A DNA stretch of 33,382 nt from Planctomycetota bacterium. GTDB taxonomy: Bacteria; Planctomycetota; GCA-002687715; DRQF01. The stretch spans positions 1 to 33,382 of the forward strand of contig JACKGY010000020.1 of the NCBI GenBank assembly GCA_020639295.1, in the 5' to 3' direction. A program made the position numbers and the translations under genes. Within the stretch, counting starts at the first letter, position 1; each line of letters begins with the position of its first letter. The notes beneath the pieces were generated by a model. It saw only the letters and a list, made by a program, of their open reading frames with translations. It had not been told where the DNA came from and ran no database searches. Of this stretch, positions 8,737 through 14,822 are shown piece by piece.

Positions 8737-10067
8737 GCCTCCCGACCATCGCCATCGTGGGGCGGCCCAACGTGGGCAAGTCCTCCTACCTGAACGCCGT
8801 CGTCGGCCGGCGGGTCTCGATCGTCGAGCCGACCCCGGGCGTGACCCGCGACCGGGTCACGGTCGAGGTCGAACATGGCGACCGCCGGGCCCTCCTGATG
8901 GATACCGGCGGCATCGGCGTCGTGGACGAGATGCGTCTCGACCAGGACATCGAGCACCAGATCGAGCTGGCCCTGGACATCGCCGACGTCCTGATCTTCG
9001 TCGTCGACGGCCGCGAAGGGGTCACCCCGCTCGATCAGCGCGTCGCTCGGCGCCTGCGCAAGCTGGAGAAGCCGGTCATCCTGGCCGCCAACAAGCTCGA
9101 CCATCCCGGCAAGGACATCCTCGCCGCCGAGTTCTACCGGCTCGGCATGGGGGAGGTCGTGCCGCTGTCGGCCCAGGAGGGCATCGGCGTCATGGACCTG
9201 CTCGATCGGGCCTTCAAGCTCCTCCCGGAGCCGGAGGGGATGACCGACTTCGGCTTCGACCCGGAGGTGCCGCGCATCGCCCTGGTCGGCAAGCGGAACG
9301 TCGGCAAGTCGACCTTCATCAACCAGGTCGCCGGAACCGAGCGGGTCATCGTCAGCGACATCGCCGGGACGACGCGAGACGCGGTCGACGTGCCGGTCGA
9401 CTACAAGGGCCGGCGTTTCATCGCCATCGACACCGCCGGCATCATGAAGAAGAACCGGGTCGGGAGCTCGATCGACTTCTACAGCCAGGCCCGGAGCGAG
9501 GCCGCCATCCGCCGGGCCGACATCATCCTCTTCCTGATCGATCCGGCGACGGACCTGTCCCAGGTCGACAAGAAGATCGCGATGCAGGTGGTGGAGCAGG
9601 GCAAGCCCTGCGTGCTGGTGATCAACAAGTGGGACAGCGCCGGCGAGCGGATCAGCACCGAGGAGTACATGGAGTACCTGGAGCTGAAGCTGCCCGGGCT
9701 CCATTTCGCTCCGGTGGTCTTCATCTCGGCCCGGGAGGGCTTCAACGTCGACAAGGCGATCGACGTCGCCTTCGACCTCCATCGCCAGGCCCAGCTCCGG
9801 GTCGGCACCGGCGAGCTGAACCGGGTCCTCGAGGCCGCCTTCGAGCGTCGCCGCCCCGGCGGCAAGACCGGCTACAAGGCGAAGATCTTCTACGGGACCC
9901 AGGTCGATCGCTCGCCGCCGACCTTCGTGGTCTTCGTCAACGACCCGAGCCTGTTCCCCGGCAACTACCAGCGTTACGTCGAGAACCGCCTCCGCGAGGC
10001 CTTCAAATTCGACGAGATCCCGGTCCAGGTCTTCTTCCGCAGCCGCGACAGCCTGTACCACGACTGA
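8733..10067 (+). CDS. der: Ribosome assembly GTPase Der (EngA)
   Basis: Der is the essential tandem-domain GTPase that helps mature the 50S ribosomal subunit. The 444 residues show two GTPase domains: the first with GRPNVGKSS (10-18), DTGGIG and NKLD (N120); the second with GKRNVGKST (186-194), DTAGI and NKWD (N298). A C-terminal KH-like domain follows, including the conserved FVNDPSLFPGNYQRYVENRLR-type region near 395-425. Length and domain order are normal. The ATG overlaps the queE stop by 4 bases, so translation of the two is likely coupled. The stop is followed by 107 bases before the lipoprotein gene, with no clear terminator. Confidence 0.97.
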   Translation: MSLPTIAIVGRPNVGKSSYLNAVVGRRVSIVEPTPGVTRDRVTVEVEHGDRRALLMDTGGIGVVDEMRLDQDIEHQIELALDIADVLIFVVDGREGVTPLDQRVARRLRKLEKPVILAANKLDHPGKDILAAEFYRLGMGEVVPLSAQEGIGVMDLLDRAFKLLPEPEGMTDFGFDPEVPRIALVGKRNVGKSTFINQVAGTERVIVSDIAGTTRDAVDVPVDYKGRRFIAIDTAGIMKKNRVGSSIDFYSQARSEAAIRRADIILFLIDPATDLSQVDKKIAMQVVEQGKPCVLVINKWDSAGERISTEEYMEYLELKLPGLHFAPVVFISAREGFNVDKAIDVAFDLHRQAQLRVGTGELNRVLEAAFERRRPGGKTGYKAKIFYGTQVDRSPPTFVVFVNDPSLFPGNYQRYVENRLREAFKFDEIPVQVFFRSRDSLYHD

Positions 10068-10174
10068 GGCCCTCCGGGACCATCCCGGGGAAGTCCTGGC
10101 GGCTTGCCTGTGCCGGCCCCGGAACGCATCCTGGGGGCGACGCGCGCGCCCCGCGTCGTCGAGAAGGAGGTTTC

Positions 10175-10642
10175 ATGAGGTCCATCCTGCTACTGGCCGC
10201 GCTCGCGGCCGTCATCGGTCTGCCCGCCTGTTCCAGTCATCCCGAGCCCTACGAGGACGACTGGGAGATGAAGTACATGCACAGCTACGACTTCATGTGG
10301 GACCAGTGCATCGCCGCCCTGCAGCAGCAGTATCGAATCGAGAAGGCGGACGAGGAGAGCCACACCATCACCACCGATTGGGACGAGCACCTGGCCGTGA
10401 TGGCCTACCAGGGCTACCGGACCCGGCTGATCGTGACCATCGAGGGTGACGTGGAGGAGGGCTACAAGGTCAAGGCGCGCGAGGAGCGCGAGCAGAACGC
10501 CGAGCAGATCAACCCGGACTCCTCGGCCGAGGCCGACTGGGAGCCGGGGACCGCAGACGGCGGCACGCTCGCCCGGTTTCGGATCGCCCTGCACCGCCGG
10601 CTCAACCCGAAGGAGAGCTGGCGCGAAGCCGAGGCCCGCTGA
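10175..10642 (+). CDS. Small putative lipoprotein, function unknown
   Basis: From ATG 10175 the product is 155 residues, with a lipoprotein signal: MRSILLL, a hydrophobic core and the lipobox GLPAC with the acylated Cys at residue 19. The mature part is acidic and rich in Glu/Asp, with a predicted alternation of strands (RTRLIVTIEGDVEEGYKVKAREER) ending in ARFRIALHRRL. The pattern recalls small outer-membrane-associated lipoproteins that test residual or turnover functions, but I recognise no family. The start is secure because of AAGGAGG 6-7 bases upstream. It is followed by a 15-bp terminator hairpin and is probably the last gene of the der transcript or has its own promoter. Confidence 0.85.
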   Translation: MRSILLLAALAAVIGLPACSSHPEPYEDDWEMKYMHSYDFMWDQCIAALQQQYRIEKADEESHTITTDWDEHLAVMAYQGYRTRLIVTIEGDVEEGYKVKAREEREQNAEQINPDSSAEADWEPGTADGGTLARFRIALHRRLNPKESWREAEAR

Positions 10643-10664
10643 ACTTCGAGCCGATCGACGACGA

Positions 10665-10696
10665 GGCGCCGCCGGGAACGTGTTCCCGGCGGCGCC
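10665..10696 (+). terminator. Long hairpin terminator after lipoprotein gene
   Basis: A perfect 15-bp inverted repeat, GGCGCCGCCGGGAAC (10665-10679) and GTTCCCGGCGGCGCC (10682-10696), lies 22 bases after the lipoprotein stop and is followed by the short T-rich run TTCTTGT. The stem is very stable and the tail only partly T-rich, so termination is likely but may be incomplete. Confidence 0.75.
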
Positions 10697-11151
10697 TTCT
10701 TGTCGGTCCCCTGGGGCAGGATGTGGGCGCGACTGGACGATCGATGAAGCGTGGGGAGCTGGCGTTCGACCAGCCCTTCCCTGCGTTGCGATGGCGGCAA
10801 AGGCGTGTTTCGCGCCTCTTCGCGACCTCGCGGCATGATCGTCGCCGAGCCCAACTCGACGCCGCTGCTTCGAAGGTCGAACCCACCTTCGCACTCTCCG
10901 GGTCCGTCATCGCCTCGCTACGATCACCGTCATTTCAGCGCGCGCGCGTCGACCTCTCGGCGAAAGTGCCCCGTTTTGACTGAAGGTTTTTTTCAAGCGC
11001 AGCCGATCTTTTCTTGTTGAAGGCCCACGGGTCGTGCTTTATTTTTTTTGTTGCATGCAGAGGACGTTTCGACGGACCGCCGCATGTTCGCTTGGGTGGG
11101 TTTACGGGACCATCCTTCGACTTCGTTGAACTCTGTCAAAGGAGTAGGGAA
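10697..11151. other. Long intergenic region upstream of histone-like gene
   Basis: About 450 bases without a credible gene. Short open frames here have no ribosome sites or recognisable products. Up to about 10960 the composition resembles coding DNA, but no frame could be matched to a family, so a decayed gene is possible. From about 10970 to 11060 the sequence is distinctly AT-rich compared with the rest of the window (runs of T at 10986-10993 and 11042-11049), consistent with a promoter and leader for the gene at 11152. Confidence 0.5.
11017..11045 (+). promoter_or_regulatory. Candidate promoter of the histone H1-like gene
   Basis: TTGAAG (11017-11022), a 17-base spacer and TATTTT (11040-11045) fit a sigma-70-type promoter, embedded in the AT-rich patch upstream of the gene. 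Transcription would start near 11052 and leave a leader of about 100 bases. An alternative -35 (TTGACT, 10976-10981) has no matching -10. Confidence 0.4.
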
Positions 11152-11406
11152 TTGGCTAAGAAAGCAACCAAGAAGAAAGTCGCGAAGAAGAAAGCGGCTC
11201 CGCGCAAGAAGGCAGCGGCCAAGAAGGTCGCGAAGAAGAAGGTCGCCAAGAAGAAGGTCGCCAAGAAGGCGACCCGCAAGAAGGCGGCCAAGAAGGTCGC
11301 GAAGAAGGCGGCCAAGAAGGTCGCCAAGAAGAAGGTCGCCAAGAAGGCCACGCGCAAGAAGGCCACCAAGAAGGCCGCGACCAAGAAGACCGCGACCAAG
11401 CGCTGA
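11152..11406 (+). CDS. Histone H1-like Lys/Ala-rich DNA-binding protein
   Basis: Starting at TTG 11152 the product is 84 residues made almost wholly of Lys, Ala, Val, Thr and Arg (MAKKATKKKVAKKKAAPRKK...). It resembles the C-terminal tail of histone H1 and bacterial H1-like proteins that coat DNA. A segment KKVAKKKVAKKATRKKA occurs twice (residues 29-45 and 55-71), a 26-residue period. Such proteins bind nucleic acid through charge; a role in nucleoid packing is family knowledge and is not shown here. The TTG start is chosen because AAAGGAG lies 7 bases upstream and everything after it is of the repeat composition, while the upstream in-frame extension is not. The gene stands alone, with its own candidate promoter and a terminator 25 bases after the stop. 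Confidence 0.88.
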   Translation: MAKKATKKKVAKKKAAPRKKAAAKKVAKKKVAKKKVAKKATRKKAAKKVAKKAAKKVAKKKVAKKATRKKATKKAATKKTATKR

Positions 11407-11430
11407 GTCGATTCCTTCGGGAATTCACGA

Positions 11431-11457
11431 GAGGGCTGCCCTGGGCAGCCCTCTTTT
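11431..11457 (+). terminator. Rho-independent terminator after histone-like gene
   Basis: A 10-bp perfect stem GAGGGCTGCC/GGCAGCCCTC with a 3-base loop (11441-11443) and four T residues (11454-11457), 25 bases after the stop. The gene is therefore probably monocistronic. Confidence 0.9.
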
Positions 11458-11574
11458 CGTTTCGGGCCGCTCGCTGCCATCGACCCCGGTCTCGCGGACG
11501 GCAGCTCGATCGGCGGCGGGCGTCCTGGTCCGCCCGACGGCGCCGGGAGCAGGGCCCGGGCCGGCGTTGTCGTT

Positions 11575-11602
11575 TTGCCTATGCGCGCGTGATCGCTATC
11601 GT
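11575..11602 (+). promoter_or_regulatory. Weak candidate promoter for the secreted protein at 11680
   Basis: TTGCCT (11575-11580), a 16-base spacer and TATCGT (11597-11602) match a sigma-70 promoter at four of six positions each. It is placed between the terminator at 11457 and the gene at 11680, where a promoter is expected. The rest of 11458-11679 shows nothing recognisable. Confidence 0.3.
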
Positions 11603-11679
11603 ATGAGCCACGTGCTGCCTGGCCCGTCCTGCTCACCGGTTCCGCGGGAGCGCCGCGGGCTGATGAGAAGAGGATCGCG

Positions 11680-13002
11680 ATGACCAACCGCCAACTCGTC
11701 CTGCTCCTGCTCCTTGGCGCCCTGACGGTGCCGCTGGCCGCCCAGGGTACTTCCTCGGCCAAGCTCGAGCCGCCGGACGTCTATGCCTTCCCGGCCACGC
11801 CGCCCTTCGAGCCGCGTTACCAGCACGACGAGAAGCGGGAGAGGATCATCCTCAACCCGGACTTCTTCTGTTCGGTCTGCGCCGAGGAGGGGCGGATCAA
11901 GTTCAAGAGCCGGGACGAGATGAAGGACGTCCTGGAGCAGACCAAGAAGTTCCCCTATCCCCTCAACGACGGCACCAAGGAACGGCACCACGGGCGCTTC
12001 CGCTTGATGAACCGGCCGGCCCAGGACGTCCTCGACTTCATCTACAGCAAGAAGCAGAAGGCCAAGAACCCGGTCTTCATCGAGGACCCGCAGATCCGGC
12101 TCTACGCCGACCTCCCCGGCTTCAGCACCAAGAAGTTCACCTGGGATCGCCGCGGTGAGGAGTTGCAGCTCCTGAGCGACATCTTCCCCGAGGTGAGCGA
12201 GAAGACCGTCGTCCTCAACCCGCATCAGCATGCCCACCTTTACCTGATCCGCGCCCACCGCCTGCTGCGCGAGTTCTCGTGGATGGTGAACGTCGACGCC
12301 CACAAGAAGGACCTCGAGTACCTGGGGCCCTACCTCGGCTGCATGGAGAAGTTCGAGATCTTCATCTTCCAGAAGAAGAAGAACCTCGACGACTTCCTGC
12401 TCCAGCACCTGGGCGCCGCCGGCGAGGACGGCCGCTGCTGGCACAACCTCGACGACAAGAGCATGGCGACCATCCTCCATGGCCAGAACCTGGAGGACTA
12501 CGAGATCATGAACACCTTCACCCACCGCTTCTGCTACAACATGCTCGGTGGCTATCGGCTCTATCAGTACGATCTGCCGGCCTGGGTGGTCCTCGGTTTC
12601 GCCCACGTCATGGAGCGCCGCGAGCGCACCGACTTCAACACCTTCATCTTCGGCGAGGCCAAGGTCCCGGACCTGCCGAACGTCTCCAAGTGGAAGGTCC
12701 ACATCCGCAAGCTGGTGGTGAAGGACGACATCCCGCGCAGCCTGCCGGAGATCGCCGACATCGAGAACGTGGCCCAGGTCTCGGTCGACGAGCACCTCAT
12801 CCTGTGGAGCCTGATGAGTTACCTCATGCAGCAGGATCTGCAGAAGACCGGTGTCTTCTTCAACGTGCTCAAGGAGAAGAAGGAGGGCGAATCCACCCGG
12901 AACAACGTCATCCGGGCCCTCCGGACCGCCTATGGCGTGTCGATTCCCGTCCTCTGGGAACAGTGGCGCGAGTGGGTCAAGGAGACCTACCCGGCGGTCT
13001 GA
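11680..13002 (+). CDS. Exported protein of unknown function
   Basis: This 440-residue protein has a clear signal peptide (residues 1-21, hydrophobic core LVLLLLLGALTVPLAA, cleavage near AAQG). The mature part has a C64-S-V-C67 pair soon after the N-terminus, with other cysteines spread through the middle (LGCMEKF, GRCWHN, HRFCYNM). A helical segment around THRFCYNML (H282) followed by LPAWVVLGFAHVMERR resembles the active-site region of planctomycete exported metalloprotease-like proteins of the DUF1570 type, but the HExxH motif is absent, so a non-catalytic or different fold is possible. AGAGGA lies 6-7 bases before the ATG. It is a single-gene unit ended by the terminator at 13029. I cannot assign a function. 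Confidence 0.8.
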   Translation: MTNRQLVLLLLLGALTVPLAAQGTSSAKLEPPDVYAFPATPPFEPRYQHDEKRERIILNPDFFCSVCAEEGRIKFKSRDEMKDVLEQTKKFPYPLNDGTKERHHGRFRLMNRPAQDVLDFIYSKKQKAKNPVFIEDPQIRLYADLPGFSTKKFTWDRRGEELQLLSDIFPEVSEKTVVLNPHQHAHLYLIRAHRLLREFSWMVNVDAHKKDLEYLGPYLGCMEKFEIFIFQKKKNLDDFLLQHLGAAGEDGRCWHNLDDKSMATILHGQNLEDYEIMNTFTHRFCYNMLGGYRLYQYDLPAWVVLGFAHVMERRERTDFNTFIFGEAKVPDLPNVSKWKVHIRKLVVKDDIPRSLPEIADIENVAQVSVDEHLILWSLMSYLMQQDLQKTGVFFNVLKEKKEGESTRNNVIRALRTAYGVSIPVLWEQWREWVKETYPAV

Positions 13003-13028
13003 ACCCCGACCACCGGTCCAGGAACGAG

Positions 13029-13055
13029 AAGAGGCCGCTCGCCGAGCGGCCTCTT
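13029..13055. terminator. Shared terminator between convergent genes
   Basis: A 12-bp perfect stem AAGAGGCCGCTC/GAGCGGCCTCTT with a 3-base loop (13041-13043). Reading rightward it ends in TTT, and reading leftward in TTCTCG, so it can serve the gene ending at 13002 and, more weakly, the one ending at 13117 on the other strand. Confidence 0.8.
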
Positions 13056-13116
13056 TCGCGTCACCAGGGTTGGCCAGGTCTCGACCGACCGCCCCGCGCC
13101 GGGGCGACGGGCCGCC

Positions 13117-14685
13117 TCAGTCGAAGCTGACCGCCACGTACTGGCCGCCGGACAGGTCGGCCATGGGCTTCAGCAGCGAGGCGTTGCCGGTGCCGAAGGT
13201 CAGGGTGTGGAAGACCATCTTGGTCCGGCTGTTGAGCACCTTGAAGTAGCGCAGAAGCTCCGAGATGTCGGTGATCCGGCCGTAGGTGGGCATGCCGTCG
13301 GTGAAGAAGAACACGGTGTCGCTGTCCACCGTGTGGTTCTTCGACGGGATCTCCTGCTCCTCGTTGGCCAGGCCGAAGGCGAAGTTGAGGGCGCCGAAGG
13401 TGTTGGTGCCGCCCTTCTCGTCCTTGATCAGGCGGCGCTTGATCTCGTCGGTCGTGAGCCGCGAGAGGAACTTGATCGCGACGTTCTTGTTGCCGGGGGT
13501 GGCCTTCTGCAGGCTCTTCTTCCAGGGGCGGACGTCGGCGTCGAAGAGGCAGATGTTGAACCGGACGTGGTCGCCGAGGTTGGCGATGGTGGTGATCAGC
13601 TCCTCCCGGCAGAAGTCGATCTTGGTCTCGGCCTCCTCGCCGTAGCGCTTCTTGAACTCCTCGATCTTCTCCGGGGAGGCACCGGTCATGGTGATCTTGT
13701 CGGCCATGCTGCCGGAGACGTCGAGGATGAACAGGATGCGCTGCGACTTGGTCCGGATGCCGAGGAAGGGCGGGGTGTCGTCCGGGCTGCCGCCGTAGGC
13801 CGCCATGGCCTCCTTGAGCTTCTGCCGCTGCTCCTCGAGCTGGGCCTGGGTCGGGATCTCGAACTTGCTGCCCACCCGGGCCCACCAGTCCTTCCAGGTC
13901 TTCGGATCCGGGGCGTAGCTGCGTCCCGTGAGGGAGACCAGGGCCTTGTGGGCATCCTCGCGGAGGCGACCCTCGCCGTTCTCCAACATGTCGATGAGCG
14001 GGGCGACGCTCTTCTTGTCCCGCAGCCCGGCGAGGGCGGCGATGGCCGTCGCCTGGACGCGCCAGTCCGGATCGTTCCGGGCCAGATCGAGGCAGAGATC
14101 GATGGCCTCCTTGATCTGGAGGGCGACCAGGGCGTCGATCGCCACCAGGCGGATCTGCGGCTCCTTGTCCTGCAGGAGGTCGATGAGCCGCTTCTGGGCC
14201 CGATCGTCCTCGGGCGGCATCAGGGCCAGGATCTCGGTCGCCACCAGGCGCAGCTCGTAGACCTTGTCGTCGGAGAGCTTGAAGATCGTGTCGTAGGCGA
14301 CCTTCGGACGGGTGACCTTGAAGGCCTCGAGGATGGCCAGCTTCTTGCCCAGGTCGGAGGTCTTCTTCAGCTCGCGGGTCAGCGTGGCCAGGGCCTCGGG
14401 CGTGCTCTGCTTGGCGAGCGCCGGCGAGACCGACTTCTTCACGATCTCGGACTTGTCGTCCCAGGCCGAGAGGAGGGGCATCACCGACTTGGCGTGGTTG
14501 CAGTCGCCGAGCTGGTCCACCGCGGCCTTGCGAACGTGCTCGTTGGCGTTGCCGAAGAACTTGTTGAACTCCTCCAGGGCGGTCTCCGCCTCCTTGTTGG
14601 TGACCTCCTTCTTCGGCTGGGCGTGCAGCGGCTGGGCCAGCACGAGGAGGGCGAGGACGAGGATGGGGCCGGTGAAGTCGCGCAT
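13117..14685 (-). CDS. Exported HEAT-repeat and VWA-domain protein
   Basis: From ATG 14685 the product is 522 residues: a signal peptide (about 1-22, ending HAQ), about six HEAT-like helical repeats (about 32-255; for example VRKAAVDQLGD, LRLVATEILALM, IRLVAIDALVAL, WRVQATAIAALAGL), a linker with a short helix, and a C-terminal VWA domain (about 315-520). The metal site is complete: D322-V-S-G-S326, T427 in GGTNT and D463 in FTDGMPT. VWA proteins of this type bind partners through a metal-dependent site outside the cytoplasm; the HEAT part probably adds another binding surface. The partner is unknown. The longer start at 14826 is rejected because it would add 47 residues before a good signal peptide. 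The upstream gap of 137 bases may hold a promoter; none is convincing. Confidence 0.88.
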   Translation of the reverse strand: MRDFTGPILVLALLVLAQPLHAQPKKEVTNKEAETALEEFNKFFGNANEHVRKAAVDQLGDCNHAKSVMPLLSAWDDKSEIVKKSVSPALAKQSTPEALATLTRELKKTSDLGKKLAILEAFKVTRPKVAYDTIFKLSDDKVYELRLVATEILALMPPEDDRAQKRLIDLLQDKEPQIRLVAIDALVALQIKEAIDLCLDLARNDPDWRVQATAIAALAGLRDKKSVAPLIDMLENGEGRLREDAHKALVSLTGRSYAPDPKTWKDWWARVGSKFEIPTQAQLEEQRQKLKEAMAAYGGSPDDTPPFLGIRTKSQRILFILDVSGSMADKITMTGASPEKIEEFKKRYGEEAETKIDFCREELITTIANLGDHVRFNICLFDADVRPWKKSLQKATPGNKNVAIKFLSRLTTDEIKRRLIKDEKGGTNTFGALNFAFGLANEEQEIPSKNHTVDSDTVFFFTDGMPTYGRITDISELLRYFKVLNSRTKMVFHTLTFGTGNASLLKPMADLSGGQYVAVSFD

Positions 14686-14822
14686 GCGCAGGAGTCTCCG
14701 ATTCCGTCGAGCAGGGGCCGTCAGGATACACCATGCGGCTCGATCGCCAAAACGGCCTGACCTGGCGGCCTCCCTAGGCACGGATCGGAGTCGGTGGCGT
14801 GAGTCGGAATTCCCGCCCGCCC

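Noticed and set aside
10068..10174. Terminator between der and the lipoprotein gene
   Set aside because: Only short imperfect GC stems are visible and no T-run follows them.
11014..11151. Longer start for the histone-like protein at 11014
   Set aside because: The added 46 residues differ in composition, overlap the candidate promoter and have no ribosome site, whereas TTG 11152 has a strong one.
11155..11400. Repeated Lys/Ala codons considered as a CRISPR or satellite array
   Set aside because: Repeats are in frame, unequal and protein-coding, with no unique spacers between identical repeats.
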